This document shows positions 10,919-18,990 of a DNA stretch of 21,047 bases, one piece after another. The stretch spans positions 1-21,047 of the forward strand of contig JBNGIS010020400.1 of the NCBI GenBank assembly GCA_049999725.1, read 5' to 3'. How positions within the stretch are numbered: the first letter of the stretch is position 1; each line of letters opens with the position of its first letter. Position numbers and translations under genes: made by a program. The DNA comes from Haplomitrium mnioides. Lineage: Eukaryota > Marchantiophyta > Haplomitriopsida > Calobryales. The notes beneath the pieces are model-generated. The model saw only the letters and a program-made list of their open reading frames with translations, made no database searches and had not been told where the DNA came from.

Positions 10919-12293
10919 GCGAGGAGAACAAAGAGGGATCTGCAGGGGAATCTGTGGAGATTCCGTAGACTGGGTTCTGCAGGGCACTTCGGAACTCGGT
11001 TCCGAAGAGCCTTTTTGGACTTGGTTCTACGGGAATCTGCGGAATCTCTTCCTGCAAGATTCCTCAAAAATCCCCGTAAAATTACCGTTGTACTTGTCTT
11101 TCTCGATCAACTAAAGGGACACGCGGCTCGATTTCCCTTCCCGCTGTAACTGGATTAACTGACGAGGGAGCCACACGTCGCATTATCCCACTTCGAGCTC
11201 AATGGCTATAACGACTATTCATTGGATCGGGGCTCGCACAAGGCAGCGCGCGATGGGAGTATTCATCGATAGCATTCGATTATGTTCAAGTTGATGCACG
11301 AGCAATCTCAGGGCGTGAGGCGACTGCACATGAAGGGGAATCACAATGAGGGGGGCTGAACTGAGAATTCACTAAGAAGACCACGTGAAGTAGGGGTACT
11401 AGTGTCAGCTAGTGGAACAAGGGCTAATGCGGTTTACAAGGAACCAGAAGCGGCAACAACAATATTTCTCCATTCTGAAGTGGTAAGATAATCTAGAAGC
11501 AACAGAATAACTCTAATCGGAAGCTAAAAGCAGGTTACCTCATTTTCTGATCCGAAGTAGCGAAACCGGATTCATATATTGAAGGAAGGAGGCAAGACTC
11601 GGAGAGGTCAGCGCCAAAGAATTCCAGGGGGATGGCATCGAAAGAGAGAAGGAATACGAGGCAGAGCGAAGGGACCTACGAGAGTAGAGGAGAACCGCAA
11701 GGCAGCAATTCTTGACAGAGGGAGCCATGACAAGTGTGAAAGTCGGGATGCAAAACGGAGGAGCCAACTGTTCAACTAGTGCACCCTTAATTCGTGACCA
11801 TTCGAGGCATACAATACCTTGATAGAGAGAAGAGCTCGAGGCGATCATAGTGCAACTTGAATCAAAGAGAAAGGGGTAGAACTAAGGAAGAACGACCCTT
11901 GCGAAGTTAACCGATGGCCGTAGTCCTGAGGATTCCGTGCAGCGGTGCGGAAACGGAAGACGTAGCAACTCTTGCGGGTCTGAAGAGTTCGACGGGATTC
12001 CGCCTCCCTACATGGGGATCTCCAGTTAAAAAGGATCTAATCATCCTCCCTATGTGGGTTCCTCACTTAACAAGGATCCGTGAAGGAAGATCCGACGGGT
12101 CCGAAGTGATGGCAAAGCGGCGACTGACGAAGCAAAGACTGGTCACTATTACGGCGGCAGAGAGGATTCCTTAAGGCAACGGCAATGCCAAGCGAGAAGG
12201 ACAAATCAACGACAGATCATAGTTACGGAGTAAGGAACTCCGTAGGAAGCTGCGGAAACGTGGCAGTCCCATCGCGCTTCACGGGTTAAGGGA

Positions 12294-12301
12294 CACGTGG
12301 C
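12294..12301 (+). promoter_or_regulatory. CACGTGGC, perfect G-box/ABRE core
   Basis: The sequence GGACACGTGGCATT contains the canonical CACGTGGC element bound by plant bZIP factors. It sits inside X between the two blocks of TGACGTGG sites. Function is inferred from the motif alone. Confidence 0.4.
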
Positions 12302-12716
12302 ATTCCCAGGGAGTCCGCGAGACTTAGCGGAAAATAGGGAAGTTTTGGGTAAACGGGTTCCGATTAGCCTCCCAAAGTGGGGAGTCCACTTGACGTGGAT
12401 CCGTAAGAAAGCCCAACTGGAGACCAAGGGAGCGGATGCAAAACAGTGAGTTATTATGGGTCTGGCCAGACAAAGAGCGAGCAAGGCGAAATGCTGATAT
12501 ATCACTGATCCGGCGAAGCGGCAGAAAGTTCGACAAGGTATGGTCTGAAAGTTCGATGGGAGTCTCAGGCTCGCTTAGTTCTTGTGGTGAAAAGGCGATG
12601 AAGCGACGATCTAGCTAGAAGAAGAAGCAAGGGACCAGCAACCGAAAGGGTGACCTATCGGAGTTCCGGTATGGGCGAGGACGAAAGTTCAACGGGGAGT
12701 CACGAGGAGTCTGCAT

Positions 12717-12820
12717 AGTTCTTTTATCAAGTGAAGCAAAGAGGTAGCGAAAAAAGCCTCTGTTCTTATTGTGAGCGAGTTCCGAAGCGCGACAAAAGGT
12801 ATTGTTCTTACTCAGCGAGT
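12717..12820 (+). repeat. GTTCTTA repeats, right block
   Basis: GTTCTTTTATCAAG, GTTCTTATTGTGAGCGAG and GTTCTTACTCAGCGAG follow one another at about 12718, 12762 and 12804, a spacing of 42-45 bp. They are the counterpart of the motifs at 10447-10560. Confidence 0.65.
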
Positions 12821-12834
12821 GAATTACTTGACGG

Positions 12835-13218
12835 ATGACGTGGCGTACAGCGGGGGTCCAAGGGTTCATGCGGGTCTTTGACGGATGACGTGGCATTCCA
12901 CTGTGGTCTGAGGGTTCTTGCAGGTCAGCAACGGGTCAACTTCGGAATCCGGTCAAGGCGACGGTCCGCCTGCCCCCTTGCGAGGCGGCGTCGGACAGCG
13001 CAGCAACGAATGACGTGGCGTTCAGCGGTGGTCTGAGGGTTCTTGTGGGTCAGCGACGGGTCAAATGCGGAATCAAGTCAATGCGACAGTCCGGCAACCC
13101 CTTTGCGGGGCAGCGGCGGACGGCTCTGTGCGGATGACGTGGAAGGCATGATACGTGGCAACCTGTGGAGTTCCGAGGGAGACGGGGAAGTTCCGAAGGA
13201 GCTTGCGGATGACGTGGC
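12835..13218 (+). promoter_or_regulatory. Cluster of five TGACGTGG sites
   Basis: ATGACGTGGC occurs at 12835, 12885, 13010 and 13209, and ATGACGTGGA at 13134, all in the same orientation within 384 bp. The motif is a known recognition type for plant bZIP factors (hex, ABRE and unfolded-protein-response-like elements). The cluster ends about 60 bp before a CT-rich leader (13286-13320) and an open frame at 13340, as an enhancer upstream of a transcription start would. Regulation is inference. Confidence 0.5.
12933..13143 (+). repeat. 125-bp tandem repeat in X
   Basis: Two copies with a 125-bp period (GGTCTGAGGGTTCTTG at 12905 and 13030) contain GGGTCAA, a cytosine run, TTGCG-GG and GTCGGA or GGCGGA, and end with ATGACGTGG. 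In the first copy CCGCCT and AGGCGG can form a 6-bp stem around the cytosine run. They are related to the pair at 10667-10918. Confidence 0.8.
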
Positions 13219-13339
13219 CTCTACCTTCAGAATCACTTGCGGATTGCGCCTCCTTCGGATTCAAAGATCAAGGCTTTTCAAATTATTCTCTCTCTCTCTT
13301 CTTCTTGGAATTCTTCTTCGGATATAGATCAGCTTTACC

Positions 13340-13597
13340 ATGTCAGATCGCCCTCCTCGGCTGCGACTAACTCTACAACGTATCGCGAAATCGGATAGGT
13401 CATCATCGGGGTCCTGCGGGGACACTTCCGGAATCTGCGACTTCGGTGACGCCGAGCCCTACTCTTCTGATGTGAATGCGCAAATCAACGCCAAGCTAAT
13501 CTACGCCATGATCAGAAGCTCCGAGCACAGTCTTCGACCAAGTGCCAGCTTCGCACCCAGTCCGTGCCAGGGGCATTCCACAAGATTTTCAGAATGA
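13340..13597 (+). CDS. Unrecognised small open frame in X, 85 aa
   Basis: The frame starts in a good plant context (ACCATGTC) just after a CT-rich leader, which makes it look like the first coding segment of an X transcript. It is Arg/Ser-rich at the start (SDRPPRLRLTLQR) and acidic in the middle (GDAEPYSSDVN). No domain is recognised. The stop overlaps an ATG in the -1 frame. That frame is open from about 13473 to 13721, so a frameshifted remnant of a longer protein (for example a gag) is possible. There is no homologous copy in the window to test it. It may simply be a chance frame. Confidence 0.25.
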   Translation: MSDRPPRLRLTLQRIAKSDRSSSGSCGDTSGICDFGDAEPYSSDVNAQINAKLIYAMIRSSEHSLRPSASFAPSPCQGHSTRFSE

Positions 13598-13854
13598 CAG
13601 TTGAGAACCTTAGGTTAACTGCTTCAGTTAGTCGTTGCTCGTACTGGCGAGATGTCACCTCGATGTTGCTTAACCAGATTAACTGCCGAATGCGGGGAAA
13701 CATGAAGGCTTCAGCAAGGTAATGGGGGAGTATAAAGGGATTGTCTGCATTGTTGTTGTTGTTTTGTGGATGCAAACTTGCAAATCGTGAGAACGATAGC
13801 AGAAAGGAAGACACACGAGGGAGGGAGGACAGATTTCTTAAATCTTCAATTGAA

Positions 13855-14985
13855 GTAGGTGAACTCGAGCAGGGGGCTTGCAAAGGTGGAGGTGGACTGG
13901 AGGGGCGCTAGGAATCGCTGAGCGGGGAGCTCTAGAGGCTCAGGCGATCCAAGTGTACTCATCACTGCGGGTGGACCAGCATCGGAGGTGTGCTAATACT
14001 TGACGAGGGAAGAAATTCTGGGTTGTCTTGAAATCGGAGAGGCTGCCAAAGGGGGATCTTTGGGGTTGTCTCAGTGTTAACTATGCAGGAGCAGCAATCC
14101 CAAGAACATCAGGGGCGTTTCTGGTTTATTCTCTCAAGGGAAGTCAAGAAGGAGTAGCTGCATTCGTGTCCGCGCACGGTGTAAGAAGATCCATCGAAGC
14201 TTCAAGGTGGAGTGGGTGGCGAGCAGTCAAGAGGGCTGTCTTCCAGAGGTGGAAGTTAAACAAGACCTCTTCTGATCTTGAGGAAGTCAAACCATGACTT
14301 CTCGCGAGAGAAGGTAAAAAGACTATCTAGAAAAAGGTGCGTGAGTAGAGGGAGGACGTGTCACTGGAATCGTGGGACTCAAGAGAAGGTGGAATAAAGA
14401 TCAGGAGTGCAAGGGAGGCAGCAAAGATCAGATCTTGAGAGAAACAGAGGAGCTGCAAAGGAACGAGAGGAATGGAGGGTTGAGAGGTCACGACTGTGTT
14501 GCGGAGATCAGTCCAAGGCAGAGGAACGCTGGCGGAGTGTGTGGTGTTGTGTATGCAGGGTGTAGTTAGTTTTGTCTTATGTTTGTAATTACTGGAAACG
14601 ATATTTCAGATATGAAGTGAGCATGATCCCAGTTCAACAAGAATCCAAGAATCAGATTCAAAGGGTAAAGGGGACAGATCCCCTGTATAATTCAGATATC
14701 AAGACTTGATCCTGCATTGTAAAACTTTGAGTCTAGATCCTATTTAGAATCACTGAAATCCACTTCGGAATTTGATCAGAAAAGCAATTGAGTTGTGGAT
14801 GAGTGTGTGAATAGAGAATTGAACAAGGAGAAAGGTCAATATGGTAAGGAGGAACATCCTTAAGACCTGAAATTGATAACTTGCAGCGGGGCCATCTCAT
14901 AAAAGAACCTGAACCCCGTAAAAGTCAGCCTTTTCCTTCCGAAGAGCGGTGGACGGAGGATAAGACCAGAAGGAGGGGGCTGACA
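13855..14985 (+). repeat. X right-end unit I
   Basis: This is the first of two tandem, diverged units. Shared blocks with unit II include GAGCTCT-GA-GC near 13928/15049, AATCCAAGTG or GATCCAAGTG followed by a CTCATC box, CTTCCAGAGGTGGAAG (14240/15362), CTTCTCGC (14298/15420) and GGGGCCATCTCA-AAAAGAACCTGAA (about 14886/16096). It ends GGGGGCTGACA. Its last 730 bp also match the minus-strand copy at 19880-20610 closely, so it is a terminal part of X. Confidence 0.75.
14240..14313 (+). other. Conserved hairpin run, X unit I
   Basis: Three inverted repeats follow one another: CTTCCA-GAGG-TGGAAG (14240-14255), a CTTCT/AGGAAG pair (about 14269-14286) and CTTCTC-GCGA-GAGAAG (14298-14313). The third has a 6-bp stem and a GNRA-type loop. 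The same run recurs at 15362-15435, and the last two hairpins recur in the minus copy at 20557-20605. Conservation of pairing despite base changes suggests structure at the RNA level. A role in packaging, priming or processing of the element transcript is speculation. Confidence 0.45.
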
Positions 14986-16194
14986 ACTAGCTCCAAGAGG
15001 CCAGGGGGATTTAGAGGAGGACTAGAGGGGCATCGAGGATTGCAGAGTGAGGAGCTCTGGATGCTTGGGCAATCCAAGTGACCTCATCCTTGCCGGTAGA
15101 CCAGAGTGGAAGAGGACTGATACGATAGTTCGAAGGGATTCTGTCTAGTTATGACTTCGGCAGAGGCCGCCAAGTGAGGAGCTTGGGGTTGTCTCTTCCA
15201 TTCCTTGTGTGTGAGTATCAACCCAGAGTGTTCAGAGTACACTATGTGTGTTTCTTCAAGTGGAGCTGAGAGGGGGGGGCTGCGGTAGTGCCTACGCGCT
15301 GCGCGGGATGACCCGTCGAGGCTCAGGGTTGGTGTGAGCTACCTGCAGTTGGGAAAGTTATCTTCCAGAGGTGGAAGTCAAAGAAACTCTCTTCCTAACG
15401 TGAGGAAGTAAAAGCAGGGCTTCTCGCAAGGGAGGTTAAAAAACTATCTTGAGAGGAGGGTGTGTAGGTGGTTGCTAGGCTGTAGGTTGCAAGGCAGCAA
15501 GGATTTATAAGGGAAGTACCAGTTGGTGGAAATCCAGATGGCCTTTAAGGACTCTGTTTTCTCTTGCACATATTGTATAAATTGCTTATTCATATATGTG
15601 TAGATTAGATTTACATTCTGCATTGTGTTTTAGAGTTTGATTAGCTTAGAGGCCATAAGGATAGTTGAGCAAACCCTAGGAACAGCCTTGAAGGGGGAGT
15701 CCAATCCCTTGACACAAGTCTGCTATCCTGGGGGTAAATACTCTCTGTTCTGATTCTATTGCACAGAGTAGGAATTAGTGCCTTCTAGGATAGTTAGTAA
15801 TATCTGGACCAGTGCTGTGAGCACCTTGAGAGGGGGAGTCCATACCTCTGGTAGTGTTCAGTTGTGCAAGTCACCAACACCATTCTGCCCAAGCACAAAT
15901 AAGGTGGCAGGGCCTAAGTCATTGGGTCCTATGAATAAAGCGGAAGAATTACACACAGATCAACTAGGGGAATGATTGTGGACTTGGGGGATTGCATACA
16001 TGTCTGACTTGAGTGCCACCAAAAGAGAGTGAGTGGCGTGATAAAGGCTGGAAAGGAAAGGGAGAATCCTTAGAGCCTCAAAGTGGTAACTGGCAAGGGG
16101 CCATCTCAGAAAAGAACCTGAAAGCTTGTAAACCGTCCTACCCTGCAACCAAAGCGGGACTTGAAAAGGTTAAGGCTTGGGACAAGGAGCGACA
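14986..16194 (+). repeat. X right-end unit II
   Basis: This unit starts directly where unit I ends and aligns along its length with unit I, though more diverged in the middle. Its end GGAGCGACA at 16194 lines up with GGGGGCTGACA of unit I and is followed by the candidate target duplication. It contains its own internal repeat (AGGATAGTT ... GGGGGAGTCCA at about 15659-15700 and 15788-15842). No protein is recognised. Confidence 0.65.
15362..15435 (+). other. Conserved hairpin run, X unit II
   Basis: The three hairpins are CTTCCA-GAGG-TGGAAG (15362-15377), CTTCCT-AACGTG-AGGAAG (15391-15408) and CTTCTC-GCAA-GGGAGG (15420-15435). Compared with unit I, the third keeps its stem through G-U pairs and changes its loop from GCGA to GCAA, both GNRA loops. 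The second is a perfect 6-bp stem here. Confidence 0.45.
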
Positions 16195-16199
16195 AATCT
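16195..16199 (+). repeat. Candidate target-site duplication AATCT, right
   Basis: These five bases directly follow the X right end at 16194 and are identical to 9068-9072. Confidence 0.55.
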
Positions 16200-16864
16200 G
16201 ATTTTGTAGGCATGCAATGATAGAGAGTCAGACAAAACCAATGCACTCATGTTTCGAAATTTGACATAAGCTCCAAAAAATATTTATTGAATGGGTCCCA
16301 AACATGGCCAAGATCCCAACGTTCTATTCCATATTTCACTAGAGTAGTCACCAATAACATTCATCCAGTTTCAATCCTCAAAAACTCTAAATTTGATGCT
16401 ATTAAAGTTGTAACTGCAAAACACAAGTGGGGGAGCTGCACTCCTAGATGCTTATCCTGTGCCTTTGATTATGTAGTTTCTTGTATTCACAAATCTCAAT
16501 TGTATCGAGGATGGGTCTTGGATCGCATGTGTTTTGCTGTCATATAGATCATACTCAAATACGTACATCAGAATTGTGACAGAAATGTTTGTGTCTTATG
16601 GGCTTAAGAACTCTCAAACAAAATGGCGAAATCAATTGCAACCACGAAACAAGAAAAACAGAAGGCATCATTCCTCACTAGTCTAGCTCGAGGTCTGATG
16701 TGATACTTTATTTGTGTAGCCTTGAATATCTGCAGGATGATTTCTCAATCAAAATCACATGTCAAAATCTACTTTGCTCTCAGAAATTGAGGTTGACCAA
16801 TCCTGACTTGGATCGGATATTGAAATCACGAACAGACTGGATTCGTTGAGTGGACAGCATCGAT
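16200..16864. other. Spacer between X and the dirigent pseudogene
   Basis: This is AT-rich single-copy-looking sequence. It should be the 3' flank of the minus-strand dirigent pseudogene, continuous with 8348-9072 before X inserted. An open frame of 86 codons at 16287-16547 has no recognisable motif and is not supported. Confidence 0.5.
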
Positions 16865-17111
16865 TCAATCAATGGTGATCTTCAAAACCATGAGGTGAAA
16901 CTTGTGAGGGAGAGGTGGGTCTCCCTGTTCATGTACAGCGAGTGTGCCTTTGGCCCTATAGAAGTCGCCGCTACCACCAATGATAGGGTAAACTTTCTTG
17001 TTGACATCAGAGCTTGTGCCTTGATTCCGTTCGTCTTGTAATCATCCATATAGAGATGGTGAATATTGCCAAATGTTGAACAGTGCTAAATGTTCATAGC
17101 TTTGACCATCA
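16865..17111 (-). pseudogene. Dirigent pseudogene, C-terminal part
   Basis: Read on the minus strand from 17111, the sequence gives GQSYEHLALFNI, a stretch broken by an in-frame TGA at about 17043, then NQGTSSDVNKKVYPIIGGSG, then DFYRAKGTLAV, and it stops with TGA at 16865-16867. This parallels SYPHLALFTIS, QGTNSNVYNKVYPIVGG and the following TGYF-KSRG of the intact gene at 7769-8347, so it is the C-terminal half of a second dirigent gene. It carries one in-frame stop and about three extra codons between LALF and VYPI. It is cut off at 17111 by the LTR of a Copia element. The N-terminal part, if it survives, should lie beyond the other end of that element, outside the window. It faces the intact gene tail to tail. 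Confidence 0.82.
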
Positions 17112-17310
17112 TGGAAACAAATCGAGGAGACAAATCTTTGGAAGCAAATATAAGAGATCTTATTCAACACAATGAATTTACAAAAAAGAAGAGGCTTGTG
17201 GTAGGATGGCACTAAAAATTAGACTCTACCTGTCATCATGTCTGGCTACTTATAGAGCTTGGTATTTCAATACTCCCACTCAAGCACTCCTAGAGCTTGG
17301 TATTTCAACA
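17112..17310 (-). repeat. 3' LTR of the Copia element, 199 bp
   Basis: On the minus strand the LTR starts TGTTGAAATACCAAGCTC at 17310, right after a purine-rich tract (GAGTGGGAT), as at the 3' end of plant Copia elements. It ends TTTGTTTCCA at 17112. It contains TATAAG (about 17249-17254) and a possible poly(A) signal AATAAG (17159-17164). A 38-bp direct repeat duplicates the purine tract and LTR tip, with TAGAGCTTGG (plus strand) at 17253 and 17291. The five bases beyond the end, 17107-17111 (TGATG on the minus strand), are the expected target duplication, but the partner lies off the window. Confidence 0.72.
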
Positions 17311-17400
17311 ATCCCACTCAAGCTCAAGCCAATGTCAAGCACTCCTATAATAGTTTGAAATTTACATTGCTCCAATAATAGTTTGAAACTTATGTTGCTT

Positions 17401-17784
17401 CTATGTACCTATTAACTTTGTAAAACTATCACCTATTTGCTCATATGTATTCGCATACACCAAATCAATCTCACCTTCAAGTACCTTCTCTAGTATGTAA
17501 TGGTAATGAACCTCGATGTGTTTGGTCTTGCATGAAACACCGGATTGTTTGCGAGCTGTATATTGCTTATTTTGTCACAATACAAAGTCACAAGCTCTTA
17601 CAGATCATGTCCTAAATTGGACAATAGCTTGCGTAGCCAAGCTATTTCACATGCAGCCATTGCTACTCCTCTATACTATGCCTCTGCTTCTGTGCTTGAC
17701 AAAGCAATTGTAGGTTCCTTCTTACTACTCCAACTCACTCCAACACTTCCAATACTAAAAACATAGCCACTCATAGATCTTTTG

Positions 17785-17842
<58 letters not shown>

Positions 17843-17978
17843 CCCAATCTGCGTCAGTATATCCAAAAAGTTTTACTTCAACTATGTATGCATAAAATAA
17901 ACCATAATTCAGTATGCCTTTTGAGTATCGTAATGCTCTCCTTGGCGCATCTAAATGTGGCTTTCTTGGCACCTGCAT
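17401..17978 (-). pseudogene. Copia RNase H domain, broken
   Basis: Motifs in order on the minus strand are LFGYTDADWA, DKRSMSGYVFSIG, VSWSSKKEPTIALSSTEAE, AMAACEIAWLRKLL, LYCD and NNPVFHAR, all typical of Copia RNase H, including the catalytic aspartates in TDADWA and YCD. It is damaged by an AT microsatellite after DADWA, a stop after STEAEA, a stop after GHDL, and a single-base deletion after FHAR. The remaining frame reads to IGDSFTK and a TAG at 17401. Confidence 0.85.
17787..17840. repeat. (AT)27 microsatellite inside RNase H
   Basis: A run of about 54 bases of alternating AT interrupts the Copia RNase H frame between DADWA and DKRSMSGYVF. Its length is a multiple of three and adds an Ile-Tyr run without breaking the frame. 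Confidence 0.95.
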
Positions 17979-18319
17979 AAACTAACTAAGTACTCCCACA
18001 TCATGAGACATATCTTGTCTTGTCATGATTGCATAAATCAAGCTTCCAACTATTTTCTAGTACACAGTTGAATCTTCCAACTCATCTTTTAAATCAGCTC
18101 TTAACTTTGGATTTTGTTTAAGTGGAGTAGAAATAGGGTTACATATTGTCATACCGTATTTCTGTAACATGTCCAAAATATACTTTCATTGGAGTAACCA
18201 AATACCTTGTTGTGTTCTTATTACTTCTATCCCGAAGAAGTATATAAGTTCTCCCAAGTCTTTCATATCAAATTCCGCTCCAAGCCTCTTCTTAACATTT
18301 TCAATCTGCAACTTATCAT

Positions 18320-18530
18320 CACCTATAATAATTAGATCATCAACATATATCACTAATCACTTGTAATAATTAGATCATCAACATATATCACTATGATACC
18401 AAACCTCTATTCGTTTTCTGCACATACATAGAGTAATCTACCACTAATCACCTGTAATAATTAAATCATCAACATATACCACTATGATGACCAAACCTTT
18501 ATTCATTTTCTGCACATAAATAGAGTAATT
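18320..18530 (-). repeat. Tandem duplications over the reverse transcriptase active site
   Basis: The segment encoding VVYVDDLIIT (the YVDD catalytic box) is present three times. The copies with 'AATCAT CAACATAT' or 'GATCAT CAACATAT' lie about 91 bp (18361 to 18452) and 38 bp (18323 to 18361) apart. The larger unit also duplicates the preceding stretch around the YVQK codons. The duplication breaks the pol frame. Confidence 0.85.
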
Positions 18531-18990
18531 TGCCTCGCTGATGACAAATCCAATACTATGTAGAAACTTTCTTATTCTGTTTGTCCATGTTCTGGGTGCT
18601 TGCTTTAATCCGTATAAAGCTTTCCTCAACTTACACACATAATTTGGAAACCTATGGTGTACATATTCCTGTGATTGCTTCATATGCACTTCTTCATGTA
18701 ACTCTCCATTCAAAAAAGCATTCTTTACATCCATTTGATGTAAATCCCATCTCTTAGTAGTAGCCATAGCAATCATAGTTTTCAAAGTCGCCATCTTTGC
18801 AACAAAACTAAATGTTTCATCAAAATATATCCCATATGTTTGAGCATATTCTTTGGCTACTAGTCTAGCCTTGTACATGCTTATCTAACCATCTGCATTA
18901 TGCTTTACTTTGTAAACCCACTTAAAGCGAATCGTTTTCTTTCCATCAAGTAGTGGTGTTAGCTTCCAAGTCTCATTCTCATCAAGTGCA
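18444..18990 (-). pseudogene. Copia reverse transcriptase, broken
   Basis: From the minus strand: EVNALDENETWKL, KWVYKVKHNADG, a stop, then KARLVAKEYAQ, DETFSFVAKMATLKTMIA, DLHQMDVKNAFLNGEL, LYGLKQAPRTW and VVYVDDLIITGD. These are the ordered Copia reverse transcriptase blocks, with the first catalytic Asp in QMDVKNAFL and the YVDD pair. An in-frame TAG after HNADG and the active-site duplications show that it cannot encode a full enzyme. Similarity continues down to RNase H through KILGxxxY-like and ARRALRY segments. Confidence 0.9.

Larger units (their letters stand above)
9073..16194 (+). mobile_element. X-family insertion, about 7.1 kb, no recognisable proteins
   Basis: The left end TGTCGGCCGGTGGTTTGG matches the copy ending at 618. 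The right end (GGAGCGACA at 16194) aligns with GGGGGCTGACA at 14985 and at the minus-strand copy ending at 19880. TGTCAGCC and GGCTGACA form an 8-bp inverted terminal repeat of the TG...CA type, and AATCT flanks both sides. The left half is GC-rich and contains a diverged internal duplication of about 2.2-2.5 kb (9800-10920 resembles 12330-13210). The right half holds two tandem 1.1-1.2 kb units. No gag, protease, reverse transcriptase or integrase motif is visible. It could be a very long solo LTR, a non-autonomous element of the LARD type, or an LTR pair with the interior deleted. A DNA transposon with short inverted termini is less likely but not excluded. Confidence 0.55.

Noticed and set aside
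10700-11149. Several overlapping frames of 95-133 codons in the GC-rich part of X.
   Set aside because: They overlap on both strands, have Arg-rich unrecognisable products, and follow from high GC content.
14240-14320. Hammerhead ribozyme (retrozyme-like) in the X hairpin region.
   Set aside because: The required CUGANGA and GAAA core elements are not present in the right arrangement.
16287-16547. 86-codon open frame between X and the dirigent pseudogene.
   Set aside because: No motif and no promoter; it lies in the expected 3' flank of the pseudogene.
18538-18545. CTGATGA as a ribozyme or regulatory core.
   Set aside because: It lies in Copia reverse transcriptase coding sequence with no partner helices.
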